DNA of 64,000 nucleotides from Thinopyrum elongatum (GCA_011799875.1 CM022302.1:326533385-326597384); one strand, 5' to 3'. Positions 34,480 through 46,670 are shown, counted from the first letter of the stretch. Numbers and translations are program-made. Notes: a model not told the origin generated them from the sequence alone.

Positions 34480-34765
34480 CACACTGTATAGGCTCACCGC
34501 TGCCTCTCCTTTTTTGCGATGTTCCATGAAATTGCCACATACATCTTGTACTAAGAAATCTTGTACTTTTTCATTGTGGCACCACATCTGCAAATTGACA
34601 CGGCTAATTTGAGATATCTCCACATGATAATACATTGCATATCCCTTGCGCATATTTAAACCACCAATTAACGATTGTGTGCGTAGCATAAACTAGCCAT
34701 GACTCTGTGTACTGGACTAGCAGGCACTCTAAGGGAGCCTAATGTAGTGCACTAGAATTCCTACA
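34480..34765 (-). pseudogene. Two-exon gene fragment, copy 2
   Basis: On the minus strand an exon of about 38 nt (from about 34742; APLECLLVQYTE in the phase set by the upstream exons) follows a 'cattag' acceptor. A second exon (about 34589-34476) follows 'atttgcag' and ends at 'gtaggtc'. It aligns over its whole length, introns included, with 22340-22680. It lies downstream, in minus sense, of the exons at 45573 and 35125, so it is probably exons 3 and 4 of that gene. The family is unknown. Confidence 0.4.
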
Positions 34766-34791
34766 TGCCACCTACGATTTTGTGTAATGTA

Positions 34792-34949
34792 CTACCTATG
34801 TTCCTAAATATATGTCTTTGTAGAGATTCCACTATGGACCACATACAGATGTATATAGATGCATTTTCGAGTGTAGATTCACTCATTTTGCTCTGTATGT
34901 AGTCTATAGTGGAATCTCTAGAAAGACTTATATTTAGGAATGGAGGGAG
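34792..34949. mobile_element. Stowaway-type MITE, 158 bp
   Basis: The inverted ends are CTACCTATGTTCCTAAATAT at the left and ATATTTAGGAATGGAGGGAG at the right, flanked by TA (34790-34791 and 34950-34951). The interior repeats 'gagattccactatgga' in both orientations. It sits within an intron of the broken minus-strand gene. Confidence 0.88.
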
Positions 34950-35125
34950 TATCATGTATGACATCTACATCTCTAATTTAGCAGCCAGTAGTGGAAATCA
35001 TTGTCTGCACAAAGGGATTACTGGTCGAAAATCCTAGCAAAGCACGCTGGCAGGCACACAACAATACAAGAGAGAAACACACTTACAAGATCATAGCAAT
35101 GCCTCTGTCCAGGATCTTGGTTGGC

Positions 35126-36644
35126 TGATGACCCACAAGTATATGGGATCAATTTTAGCCTTTTCGATAAGTAAGAGTGTCAAACCCAACAAGGAGCAGA
35201 AGGAAATGACAAGTGGTTTTCAGCAAGGTAATGTCTGCAAGTACTAAAATTGTAAGTAGCAGAGTAGTTTGATAGCAAGATAATTTGTAACGAGCAAGTA
35301 ACGGTAGTAGTAATAAAAGTGCAGCAAGGTAGCCCAATCCTTTTGAGGCAAAGGACAGGCCAAAACGGTCTCTTATAATAAGCAAAGCGTTCTTGAGGGT
35401 ACACGGGAATTTCATCTAGTAACTTTCATCATGTTGGTTCGATTCGTGTTCGCTACTTTGATAATTTGATATGTGGGTGGACCGGTGCTTAGGTGCTGTT
35501 CTTACTTGAACAAACCTCCTACTTATGATTAACCCCCTCGCAAGTATCCGCAACTACGAGAAAAGTATTAAGAATAAATTCTAACCATAGCATTAAACTT
35601 TTGGATCCAATCGGTCCCTTACGGAATAGCGCATAAACTAGGGTTTAAGCTTCTGTCACTCTCGCAACCCATCATCTAATAACTACTCCACAATGCATTC
35701 CCTTAGGCTCAAATATGGTGAAGTGTCATGTAGTCGACGTTCACATGACACCACTAAGGGAATCACAACATACACACTATCAAAATATCGAACACATATC
35801 AAGTTCACATGATTACTTGCAACATGATTTCTCCCGTGACCTCAAGAACAAAAGTAACTACTCATAAATGATAATCATGCTCAAGATCAGAGGGGTATTA
35901 AATAGCATATTGGATCTGAACATATAATCTTCCACCAAATAAACCATATAGTAGTCAACTACAAGATGTAATCAACACTACTAGTCACCCACAAGCACCA
36001 ATCTATAGTTCCGGTACAAAGATTGAACACAAGAGATGAACTAGGGTTTGAGAGGAGATGGTGCTGTTGAAGATGTTGATGGAGATTGCCCTCCCCAAGA
36101 TGGGAGAGTTGTTGGTGATGATGACGACGATGATTTCCCCCTCCGGGAGGGAAGTTCCCCCGGCGGAATCGCTCCGCCGGAGGGCAAAAGTGCTCCTACC
36201 CAAGTTCCGCCTCGAGACGGCGGCGCTCCGTCCCGAAAGTCCTCTACTTATTTTTTCTAGGTCAAAATGACTTATATACCAGAAGATGGGCACCGGAGGT
36301 GGGCCGAGGGGAGCACAACCCACCAGGGCGCGCCTGGTCTCCCTGGCGCGCCCAGGTGGGTTGTGCCCACCTGGTGGGCCCCCTCTGGTACTTATTGGCT
36401 CCAATATTCCTCATTTATTCCATAAAAAATCTCCGTGAAGTTTCAGCTCATTTGGAGTTGTGCAGAATAGGTAGCCTGACGTAGCTTTTTCAGGTCCAGA
36501 TTTCTAGTTGCCAGAATTCTCCCTCTTTGTGTATACCTTGCATATTATGAGAGAAAAGGCATTAGAATTACTCCAAAAAGCATTATTATGCATAAAAACA
36601 TCATAAATAACAGTAGTAAAACATGATGCAAAATGGACGTATCA
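35126..36644 (-). repeat. 3' LTR (left) of the Athila-type element
   Basis: This is 1519 bp. It carries a hairpin with two 21-base arms and one mismatch at 36314-36334 and 36345-36365 (CACAACCCACC...GGCGCGCC and complement). The same hairpin is in the other LTR at 45081-45132. Confidence 0.93.
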
Positions 36645-36984
36645 ACTCCCCCAAGCTTAGACCTCGCTTGTCCTCAAGCGAAAACCGAAATCGAAAAACA
36701 TGTCCACATGCTTAGAGAGAGGTGTCGATAAAAACAAAATACGGACATAGAAGCATCATGTGCATTATTGTAACAGCAACAAACTTTAACATAAAACTTT
36801 TATCATAGAACTTTTATCATATACTTCTCATGAATAAGTAACAATTCATCACACTATCGAAGTATAAAGCATAAACTCTATTAGAAACCAACAAACTATG
36901 TTCTCAGTCAACTTTGCAACTACAATTCATCATCTTTTTAGGAAGGGTCATGTATCGGAGCCTTTAGGCAAGTCCACATACTCA

Positions 36985-37910
36985 ACCATCATATAGTCTT
37001 CTATGATTGCTAACACTCACCGCATACACATGAGCAAAACGTTTCAACCGGACACATAGAAAGATAGGGGCTTTATAGTTTCGCCTCCCAACGTATTCAC
37101 CTCAAGGGTGATGTCAACAATAATAACTCATGCTACCCATATTCAACTGGACATATGTGCCTAGATCTTTCCTCACCACATGATGCTTGCCAAAGGATAA
37201 AAATAAAAGGAAAAGAGAGAAGAACTTTGACTCTTGCATAAAAATAAATACATAAAAGTAAAAGATAGGCCCTTCGCAGAGGGAAGCAGAGGTTGCCATG
37301 CGCTTATTTGTCTGTATGCTCAACCCCTTAGTGCAAGGGAACGTCACGTTATATTGCCCCTTGTGATGGCAACCTTTATTATGCAGTCTATCGCTTTTAT
37401 TTCTTCACCATCACAAGTTCGTACAATGCTCAATTTTCTCTTACACTAAATGATCTTACACTTTTAGAAGCAATTTTTATTGCCTTATTGCACCGATGAC
37501 AACTTACTTGAAGGATCTTACTCAATCCATAGGTAGGTATGGTGGACTCTTGGAAATAAGATTTGGGTTTAAGGGTTTTTGGATGCACAAGTAGTATCTC
37601 TACTTAGTGCGGAATTTTTGGCTAGCAAAGATGGGGGGCAAGCACCACATGTTGAAGGATCTATGACAATATAACTTCTATGTGAATATGAGCAAACATA
37701 AATCATTAAGTTGTCTTCCTTGTCCAACGTCAACAATTTTGGCATATAATATTTTGATGGGGCCTCACAATCACAAAAAAAATTCTATGATAGTGTATTT
37801 ATATGTGAATCTTCTCTTCCCTTATTAATTCTTTCATGAGTTGCATCATTGACTAATGCTATGTTTGTCAATCTCTAATAAAATTTTCTACTTATACTTT
37901 TCCTTATGTG
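36985..37910 (-). other. 3' non-coding region of the Athila-type element
   Basis: No frame is present. It includes the block shared with 25290-26070 of the non-autonomous element. It lies between the extra ORF and the 3' LTR in element sense. Confidence 0.7.
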
Positions 37911-38212
37911 GTGTTATCACCTACCGTAGGATTAGCATATGATATTTTCATTTATTTATTTTCTTTTTATTGCAACAAGAAAGTAAAGAAAGCAAAAACT
38001 CAAACTAAGCTTTATTTTATATCTCGCACACGATTACAAGGTTAGATCACTAAGCAAGCTCTCAAAAAGAAAGGATTGAACTAAACTTTTATTCATCTAA
38101 AGCAAAAGATCAAACTAAGAAAAGTAAAGGCAAAAGGTAGTGGAGGTGATACGATACCGGGGCACCTCCCCCAAGCTTGGCGGAAGCCAAGGGGAGTGCC
38201 CATACCCGATAC

Positions 38213-38734
38213 TCAATTTTCTTTTGGTGGTGAAGAAGGAGGTGTTGATGAAGTAAAGACGATCTTGTCCTCGGGTTTCCATGGCCGAGGTCCACCATCA
38301 TAAGAGGAAGAATGAGTCTCACGGGTCCTACAATTGGCAGCCAAACTCATACCTTTAAACCTCGCCTCATATTCAAAGACTTGGTTTTGGAGATCGTAGA
38401 TCTGGCTTTGGAGGAAGTTGATTTGCTCGTTGAGGGTGAAGACGATGTCCTTCATGGACTTGCCATCCACCTTGAGATCACGGGTAAAGTTCATGATCAT
38501 GAGGTGATTGGCATTGAGTCCACGCTCCACCATCCCCTTGCACCGGAAGACCTCCTGCTCCATAGCTTCAAGCCTGGCCTCCATGGTTCCCATCCCCTTG
38601 GGGCCTTGCACATCATGGATGTGAAGCACCCCCTCATGCATCTGGATGACCTGAGGGTGCTGCACCACCTCCCGCAAATATGGGTTGATGACGTGCTTGA
38701 AGAACTTGTCCTTGGAGGAGCTTGAAGCGGCCAT
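38213..38734 (-). CDS. Extra coiled-coil ORF downstream of pol
   Basis: This is an intact 173-codon frame starting MAASSSSKDKFFKHVINPYL. Residues about 50-130 show heptad-like spacing (MEARLEAMEQEVF, IVFTLNEQINFLQSQIYDL, QNQVFEYEARF), so a coiled coil is likely. The C-terminus is Ser/Pro-rich and ends PPKEN. No membrane segment or signal peptide is visible, so it is not a classical env-like protein although it takes the env position of Athila elements. A TATA-like CTTTATATACC (38826-38816) and an acceptor-like 'catgacag' (at 38747) lie just upstream. It could be made from a separate or spliced RNA. It is intact while gag-pol beside it is frameshifted. Function is unknown. Confidence 0.6.
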   Translation of the reverse strand: MAASSSSKDKFFKHVINPYLREVVQHPQVIQMHEGVLHIHDVQGPKGMGTMEARLEAMEQEVFRCKGMVERGLNANHLMIMNFTRDLKVDGKSMKDIVFTLNEQINFLQSQIYDLQNQVFEYEARFKGMSLAANCRTRETHSSSYDGGPRPWKPEDKIVFTSSTPPSSPPKEN

Positions 38735-38815
38735 GGTAGATGGGATCTGTCATGAAATAGCAAGGAAAAGAAAACAGAAGATTTCTCTGCGATACGGACG
38801 TCAATAGGTTCGGGG

Positions 38816-38826
38816 GGTATATAAAG
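38816..38826 (-). promoter_or_regulatory. TATA-like box upstream of the extra ORF
   Basis: The minus strand reads CTTTATATACC, 82 bases upstream of the ATG at 38734. The region beyond it (38880-38945) has the same CACAACCCACC/GGCGCGCC inverted repeat as the LTRs, so this intergenic stretch looks LTR-like. Confidence 0.4.
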
Positions 38827-39090
38827 ATTTTTTTATCTTGAGAAACAAGCAAACGGTAGAAAAACAGAGTCCGGAAGGTACCCGAGGTGGGCACAACCCA
38901 CCTGGGCGCCAGGCGCGCCCTGGTGTCTTGTGCCCACCAGGGGTGCCTTCCTGGTTGCTTATTATGTTCCTAATTTTTTAAATATTCCAAAACTGACAAA
39001 AAATATTTTTGCGGATTTTTCGGAGTCCGTTTACTTACCGTATCATGTACCTCCTCTTTTTCACGATTCTGGAGTGTTCCGGAAGGACTC

Positions 39091-42000
39091 TTATGTGTGT
39101 TCTTCTGGTGTCATAGTTTGGATAATATTACTTTCAATATTAATGGGCGTACCTGAGATATAATGCTTTATTCGTTGCCCATTAACAACCTTCGGGTTAG
39201 TGCCTTCGGCATTGTTTATTTTGATAGCTCCTGACCGATAAACCTCCTCGATAACATAGGGTCCTTCCCATTTGGAGAGGAGTTTTCCTGCAAAGAATTT
39301 GAAACGAGAGTTGTTCAAAAGAACATATTCTCCAACTTTGAACTCACGCTTTGGATTCTTTTATCATGCCATCTTTTAACTTTTTCTTTAAACAATTTGG
39401 CATTTTCATAAGCTTGGGTTCTCCATTCATCTAATGAGCTAATATCAAATAACCTCTTTTCACCGGCAAGTTTGAAATCATAGTTGAGTTCTTTAATTGC
39501 CCAATATGCTTTATGTTCTAACTCAAGAGGCAAAGGACAAGCTTTCCCATAAACCATTTTATAAGGAGACATACCCATAGGATTTTTATATGCTGTTCTA
39601 TAAGCCCAAAGTGCATCATCTAATTTTTTAGACCAATTCTTCTGGGACCTATTGACAGTCTTTTGCAAAATTAATTTTATTTCTCTATTGCTAAGTTCAA
39701 CTTGACCACTAGACTGAGGATGATAGGGTGATGCAATTCTATGGTTAACATCATACTTGGCAAGCATTTTATGGAAAGCACCATGAATAAAGTGTGAACC
39801 ACCATCAGTCATCAGGTATCTAGGGACTCCAAACCTTGGGAAAATAACTTCCTTAAGCATTTTAATAGAGGTGTTGTGATCAGCACTACTAGTTGGAATA
39901 GCTTCTACCCACTTAGTAACATAATCAACAGCAACCAAAATATGTGTATACCCATTAGAGGAAGGAAAAGGTCCCATGTAATCAAAACCCCAAACATCAA
40001 ATGGTTCAACAGCAAGTGAATAATTCATAAGCATTTCTTGACGCTTACCGATATTACCTATTCTTTGGCATTCATCACAAGATGAGACAAACTTACGAGC
40101 ATCCTTGAAGAGAGTAGGCCAATAAAATCCAGATTGCAATACCTTGTGAGCAGTTCTGTCTCCCGCATGATGTCCTCCATAAGCTTCGGAGTGACATTTC
40201 CGTAGGATTTGTCCCTGTTCATGCTCAAGTACAAAACGTCTAATAATACCATCTACTCCTTCTTTATAAAGATGTGGGTCATCCCAGAAGTAATGTCTTA
40301 AATCATAAAAGAATTTTTTCTTTTGTTGGTAGGTAAAGCTAGGTGGTAAATATTTAGCAATAATGTAATTAGCATAATCAGCATACCAAGGAGTGTTATT
40401 AGAAACATTTATTGCAGCTAACTGCTCATCAGGAAAACTATCATCAATAGGTAGTGGGTCATCAAGGACATTTTCAAGCCTAGACAAGTTATCAGCTATG
40501 GGGTTCTCAGCTCCCTTTCTATCAATAATATGTAAATCAAATTCTTGTAGCAAGAGAACCCATCTAATAAGTCTAGGTTTAGCATCTTTCTTTTCCATAA
40601 GATATTTAATAGCAGCATGATCGGTGTGAACGATAACTTTAGAGTCGACAATGTAAGATCTAAATTTATCACAAGCAAACACCACTGCTAGAAATTCTTT
40701 TTCAGTAGTAGCATAATTTCGTTGTGCACTGTCTAGAGTTTTACTAGCATAATGAATAACATTTAGTTTCTTATCAACTCTTTGTCCTAGAACAGCACCA
40801 ATAGCATAATCACTAGCATCACACATAATTTCAAAAGGCAAGTTCCAGTCAGGTGGTTGAACAATAGGTGTAGAAATTAAGGCTTTCTTGAGTGTTTCGA
40901 AGGTTTCTAAACAATCATCATCAAAAACAAAAGAAGTATCCTTTTGCAAAAGGTTCTTAAGAGGCCTAGAAATTTTAGAAAAGTCTTTGATAAATCTCCT
41001 ATAGAAACCAGCATGACCTAAGAAACTACGAATACCTTTGATATCTTTAGGACATGGCATTTTCTCAATTGCATCAACCTTAGCTTTGTCCACTTCAATA
41101 CCTCTTTCAGAGATTTTATGGCCCAGAACAATACCTTCATTAACCATAAAGTGGCACTTCTCCCAATTCAAGACAAGATTTGTTTGCTCACATCTCTGCA
41201 AAACTCGATCAAGATTGCTTAAACGATCATCAAAAGACTTCCCATACACAGAAAAGTCATCCATGAAAACCTCAACAATCTTTTCACAAAAGTCAGAGAA
41301 TATAGCAGTCTACATCTTTGAAAGGTAGCAGGTGCATTGCATAAACCAAAAGGCATACGTCTATAAGCATAAGTTCCAAAGGGACAAGTGAAAGTGGTCT
41401 TTTCTTGATTAGGTTGAGAAACAGGTATTTGTGAGAAACCAGAATATCCATCAAGGAAACAAAAATGTGTGTGCTTTGACAATCTTTCTAGCATTTGATC
41501 AATAAAGGGCAGAGGGTAATGATCTTTTCTAGTTGCTTTGTTTAATTTTCTAAAATCAATTATCATTCTATATCCTGTAACAACTCTTTGTGGAATAAGT
41601 TCATTCTTATTATTTGGAACAACAGTAATACATCCCTTCTTAGGGACACAATGAACAGGACTTACCCATCTACTATCAGCTATAGGATAGATTATACCTG
41701 CTTCCAGAAGTTTTAATATTTCCGTCCTTACCACTTCTTTCATCTTCGGATTTAACCGGCGTTGGTGATCAACAACGGGTTTAGCATCAGGTTCCATATT
41801 AATTTTGTGCTGGCATAGAGTGGGACTAATGCCCTTAAGATCATCAAGAGTATATCCAATAGCAGCTTGGTGCTTCCTTAGAACTTTCAATAGTCTTTCT
41901 TCTTCATGTTCTGAAAGGTTAGCACTAATAATAACAGGATATATCTTTTTCTCATCAAGATAAGCATATTTCAAAGTGTCTTGCAATTGTTTTAATTCAA

Positions 42001-43786
42001 ACACAGGATCACCTTTGGGTGGAGGAGGACCTCCTAGAGTTTCAATAGGCAAATTGTGTTTAAGCAGGGGACGTTGTTCAAAGAAATTATCATCTATTTC
42101 ATTTCTTTCATGCATATGTAAATCATTTTCATGGTCTAGCAGATATTGTTCTACAGGATTAGTAGGAGGCACAGCAATAGAAGCAAGACCAATTATTTCA
42201 TCCTTACTAGGCAATTCTTTTTTATGAGGTTTTCTACTAAACTTGGAAAAGTTAAACTCATGAGACTTATCACCAAAGCTGACACCGACAGTTTGTTTCT
42301 TACAATCTATTCGAGCCTTAACGGTGTTCAAGAAGGGTCTACCAAAGATAATGGGACAAAATTCATCTTGCGGGGAACCAAGAACAAGAAAATCAGTAGG
42401 ATATTTTATTTTCCCACACAAGACTTCAACATCTCTAACAATCCTGATTGGTGATATAGTATCTCTATTACCAAGCTTAATAGTAACATCTATGTCTTCT
42501 ATCTCTGCGGGTGCTATGTCATTCATAATTTCTTGATACAAGGTAAAGGGAATAGCACTCACGCTAGCACCTATGTCACATAAACCATGATAACAGTGAT
42601 CTCCTATTTTAACTGAGACAACGGGCATACCAACAACGGGTCTATGATTATCTGTTTTATCAGGTTTGACAATTCTAGTAGCTTCATTACAGAAGTAGAT
42701 AACATGCCCATCTATATTTTCTTCCAGGAGATCTTTAACCATAGCAACACTAGGTTCTACTTTGATTTGTTCATCAGGTTTAGGTGTCCTAATATAACTC
42801 TTGTTGACCACCGTTGAAACTTTAGCATGTTCCTTTATCCTAACAGGGAAAGGTGGTTTCTCAATATAAGTAGTAGGAATAACTGGATCAACATTATAAA
42901 CAATAGTTTCCTCTTTAGCTGGTACCGGTTCTTTAACTTCCTTTTTAATAGGTGGGTGATATTTAAACCACTTCTCCTTAAGGAGATCAACATGAGTAGC
43001 AAATGATTCACAGAAGGAGGCTACTATCTCAGAGTCAAGTCCATATTTAGTGCTAAACTTTTGAAAAGCATCGGTATCCATAAAAGATTTAACACAATCA
43101 TACTTAAGCTTAATACCTGACTCTTTACCTTCGTCGAGTTCCCAATCTTTAGAGTTGCATTTAATTCTTTCCAAAATATCCCACCTGAATTCAATGGTCT
43201 TCTTCATAAAGGAACAAGTACAAGAAGTATCAAGCATGGATTGATCATCACGAGAAAGCCGAGCATAAAAATTCTGAATAATGATTTCTCTTGAGAGCTC
43301 ATGATTGGGGCATGAATATAACATTGACTTAAGCCTCCCCCAAGCTAGAGAGATACTTTCTCCTTCACGAGGCCAAAAATTATATATATAATTCCGATCA
43401 CGATGAACTAGATGCATAGGATAATTTTTTTGGTGAAACTCCAATTTCAATCGATTCCAATTCCAAGATCCAATATCATCGCATAGCCTATACCATGCCA
43501 ATGCCTTTCTCTTCAAAGATAAAGGGAAAACCTTCTTCTTAACTTCATCTCCAGGTAAACCTGCAAGCTTAAACAATCCACAAATTTCTTCCACATATAT
43601 CAAGTGCATATCAGGATGTTCGGTTCCATCTCCTGCATAAGGATTAGCTAGCAGTTATTCTATCATACCCGAAGGAAATTCATATTCAATATTTTCAGTA
43701 GGTGCAGTAGGTTGAGGGGTAATTAATTGTGGTTCCGGTCGAGGTGAAGATACCCCGAACAAACCCCTCAAAGGATTGTTTTCCAT
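39091..43786 (-). pseudogene. Athila-type gag-pol with one stop and two frameshifts
   Basis: The start is ATG at 43786 (MENNPLRGLFG). A TAA at 43657-43655 interrupts gag. The frame then runs 43609-41219 through capsid (WYRLCDDIGSWNWNRL), protease (GLCDIGASVSAIPF, with DIGA in place of DTGA) and the first half of RT (WVSPVHCVPKKG, MIIDFRKLN, FCFLDGYSGF). A frameshift near 41320 moves to 41264-39315, which has the RT active site in MDDFSVYGK, RNase H ([20 protein letters not shown]), the integrase zinc region ([17 protein letters not shown]) and the DDE core (DYMGPF, TDGGSHF). A second frameshift near 39320 leads to the C-terminal frame (FKFFAGKLLSKWEGPY). Domain order and motifs fit the Athila lineage. 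Few lesions suggest recent activity. Confidence 0.9.
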
Positions 43787-43863
43787 AGTAACAAGTGACA
43801 ATAAATTTCAGCACGTAGTAATAATTTTTTCTTACAAATTTCCACTTACCAAGAGCGCTTCAC

Positions 43864-43881
43864 TCCCCGGCAACAGCGCCA
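43864..43881 (-). promoter_or_regulatory. Primer-binding site of the Athila-type element
   Basis: The minus strand reads TGGCGCTGTTGCCGGGGA. This is the tRNA-Asp type site with one change, 11 bases inside the LTR edge at 43893. Confidence 0.8.
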
Positions 43882-43892
43882 GAAAATAGCCT

Positions 43893-45411
43893 TGATGACC
43901 CACAAGTATATTGGATCAATTGTAGCCTTTTCGATAAGTAAGAGTGTCGAACCCAATGAGGAGCAGAAAGAAATGACAAGTGGTTTTCAGCAAGGTAATG
44001 TCTGCAAGTACTGAAATTGTAAGTAGCAGAGTAGTTTGATAGCAAGATAATTTGTAACGAGCAAGTAACGATAGTAGTAATAAAAGTGCAGCAAGGTAGC
44101 CCAATCCTTTTGAGGCAAAGGACAGGCCAAAATGGTCTCTTATAATAAGCAAAGCGTTCTTGAGGGTACACGGGAATTTCATCTAGTCACTTTCATCATG
44201 TTGGTTCGACTCGTGTTCGCTACTTTGATAATTTGATATGTGGGTGGACCGGTGCTTAGGTGCTATTCTTACTTGAACAAACCTCCTACTTATGATTAAC
44301 CCCCTTGCAAGTATCCGCAACTACGAGAAAAGTATTAAGAATAAATTCTAACCATAGCATTAAACTTTTGGATCCAATCGGTCCCTTACGGAATAGCGCA
44401 TAAACTAGGGTTTAAGCTTCTGTCACTCTCGCAACCCATCATCTAATAACTACTCCACAATGCATTCCCTTAGGCCCAAATATGGTGAAGTGTCATGTAG
44501 TCGACGTTCACATGACACCACTAAGGGAATCACAACATACACACTATCAAAATATCGAACACATATCAAGTTCACATGATTACTTGCAACATGATTTCTC
44601 CCGTGACCTCAAGAACAAAAGTAACTACTCACAAATGATAATCATGCTCAAGATCAGAGGGGTATTAAATAGCATATTGGATCTGAACATATAATCTTCC
44701 ACCAAATAAACCATATAGTAGTCAACTACAAGATGTAATCAACACTACTAGTCACCCACAAGCACCAATCTATAGTTCCGGTACAAAGATTGAACACAAG
44801 AGATGAACTAGGGTTTGAGAAGAGATGGTGCTGTTGAAGATGTTGATGGAGATTGCCCTCCCCAAGATGGGAGAGTTGTTGGTGATGATGATGACGATGA
44901 TTTCCCCCTCCGGGAGGGAAGTTCCCCCGGCGGAATCGCTCCGCCGGAGGGCAAAAGTGCTCCTGCCCAAGTTCCGCCTCGAGACAGCGGCGCTCCGTCC
45001 CAAAAGTCCTCTACTTATTTTTTCTAGGTCAAAATGACTTATATACCAGAAGATGGGCACCGGAGGTGGGCCGAGGGGAGCACAACCCACCAGGGCGCGC
45101 CTGGGCTCCCTGGCGCGCCCAGGTGGGTTGTGCCCACCTGGTGGGCCCCCTCTGGTACTTATTGGCTCCAATATTCCTCATTTATTCTATAAAAAATCTC
45201 CGTGAAGTTTCAGCTCATTTGGAGTTGTACAGAATAGGTAGCCTGACGTAGCTTTTTCAGGTCCAGATTTCCAGCTGCCGGAATTCTCCCTCTTTGTGTA
45301 TACCTTGCATATTATGAGAGAAAAGGCATTAGAATTACTCCAAAAAGCATTATTATGCATAAAAACATCATAAATAACAGTAGGAAAACATGATGCAAAA
45401 TGGACGTATCA
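43893..45411 (-). repeat. 5' LTR (right) of the Athila-type element
   Basis: This is 1519 bp, the same length as the left LTR with no indel seen by eye. It ends GGACGTATCA at 45411, followed by the TSD TTGGC. Confidence 0.93.
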
Positions 45412-45639
45412 TTGGCCAAGCTGTTAGATCCAGAAGAAACATCGTCCTTGTAGTTCTTGCCAGCTGCATAACATGTAACAGCGACCTGTTAGTATATTTG
45501 AAGTACATCGGGCAGGTGATGTTGGACGGGTTTAAAGGTGACAAGTACCTAGGCCGCGGCGGGTGCTTGGCATCTTGCCAGACGGTAGGAATCAGGTTAG
45601 AAATGTCAAGGGTGATGACACTGCGCTGGCTGTCGGGGT

Positions 45640-46092
45640 CTGGTAAGGAGATCTAGAATCGTGGAGTAGGGTGTTCGTGGAGCGGCTCTGGTAGGGTGGA
45701 CTATGGTGTGGGCGAAGCGGATCTGAGGCCGTGGATGAGGGCATCGGTGAAGCTGCTCCGGTGGTTGGGTTTAGGATGGTGTCGGCAATGCGGATCTGCG
45801 GCCGTGGACGGGGCGTCAAAAGCTGCTCCGGTAGGTTGGACAAGGGTGCGACGAAGCGGATCTGAGGCCGTGGACTTGGGCGTTGGCAAAGCGGCCCCTG
45901 TAGGGTTGAGAATGGTATAGGCAAAGCTACTCCGATAGGGTTGAAGATGGTGTCGACGAAGCAGCTCCGGTAGGGTTGAGGAAGGTGTCGGCGAAGAGGA
46001 TCAGAGGCCGTCGACGGGGGCGTCGGTGGGGCGGCTCCGGGGGAGTGGACGAAGCGTCTCTGGTGGAGAGTACGAAGGAGCCGCTGCAGATG
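45640..46092. repeat. Diverged repeats of about 70 bp in the 5' region of the broken gene
   Basis: Units combine 'gatctgaggccgtggac', 'ggcgtcggcgaag', 'gctgctccggtagggttga' and 'gatggtgtcggcgaag'. About six partial copies are present. After the chromovirus (from 55757) similar words continue ('gacgaagcagatctgg...acgtggac'). The minus-strand frame 46128-45592 crosses the chromovirus border and is not a gene. Confidence 0.6.
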
Positions 46093-46667
46093 TGTAACAC
46101 CCCCAGTGGTTAGCCACAGTAATCCCATTTTGATAATGCCAAGTCAGCATGATTATCAGTGCATGATCATCATTAACATCATATTGCATTTCAACTCCTA
46201 ACCTTAAATTCAAATTTAAATGAAAGTGGAAAATAAAAGTTGTCCAACATAGAAACTAAATTGTTCATTAAATAGCAAATAAATCAGAGACAATTCTAAA
46301 ATTGAAACCAACATCATTGGAGTTGGGTAAGTGACTCAAACATCCCCAAACAGTGACTAAAGACAATATTTAATTACCTTTTATTTAATTTAAAAAAAAT
46401 ATGAAATGATGTTTTGCCCAAACTAGTTTTTGGTGTTAGGGTATAAAGCACTGGAGTTTTGTGACTAGTTCACATATTTTACAAAACTAATTGTGAGGCC
46501 ACACGTTATTGCAAAAACAAAAAACAGAAAAGAAATAAAGCAAAAAAAAAAAAGCAAAGCAACCCCCCCCCCCCCACTGGGCTCCGGCCCAGCAGGCCAC
46601 CGGCCCAATTGGGCAAACGCCCAACCGGCCAAGCCCACCCCCACTCCTTATCCCCTCACCCCCCACA
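46093..46667 (+). repeat. 5' LTR, internally deleted
   Basis: The LTR matches the first 570 or so bases of the right LTR with about 1 percent differences. It then jumps from a C-run (ctcacccccc) straight to the terminal ACA, missing about 3.4 kb. The missing part contains the candidate promoter and the R region. Confidence 0.88.
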
Positions 46668-46670
46668 AGT

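Larger units (their letters stand above)
35126..45411 (-). mobile_element. Athila-type Gypsy retrotransposon, complete, with TSD
   Basis: The two LTRs are 1519 bp each (35126-36644 and 43893-45411) with a perfect TSD, TTGGC (35121-35125 and 45412-45416). On the minus strand the LTR reads TGATACGTCCATTTTGCATC...GGTCATCA. By eye the LTRs differ at about 27 sites (about 1.8 percent). That suggests roughly 0.7 million years at a commonly used grass LTR rate, an inference only. Order in element sense: LTR, PBS (43881-43864), gag-pol (43786 to 39091), an extra ORF (38734-38213), a 3' non-coding block, a purine tract and the LTR. Confidence 0.93.
35087..45573 (-). pseudogene. Small spliced gene, exons 1-2, split by the Athila insertion
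   Basis: Exon 1 runs from ATG at 45573 to 45549 (MPSTRRGL, 25 nt) and ends at a GTACTT donor. Exon 2 starts at 45463 after 'gttatgcag', runs to 45412, and is cut by the Athila element. It resumes at 35125 and ends at 35087 before a GTAAGT donor. With one TSD copy removed the exons join in frame, giving 37 codons that include GKNYKDDVSSGSNSLANQD and end HCYDL in phase 0. The next exon is probably at about 34742. The proposed upstream DNA (45640-46092, then 55757-56280) is C-rich on the minus strand and promoter-like. I do not recognise the protein. The 10.3-kb insertion in exon 2 should abolish it. Confidence 0.5.

Noticed and set aside
45592..46128. 178-codon minus-strand ORF
   Set aside because: It begins inside the chromovirus LTR and reads through degenerate repeats in the 5' region of the broken gene.
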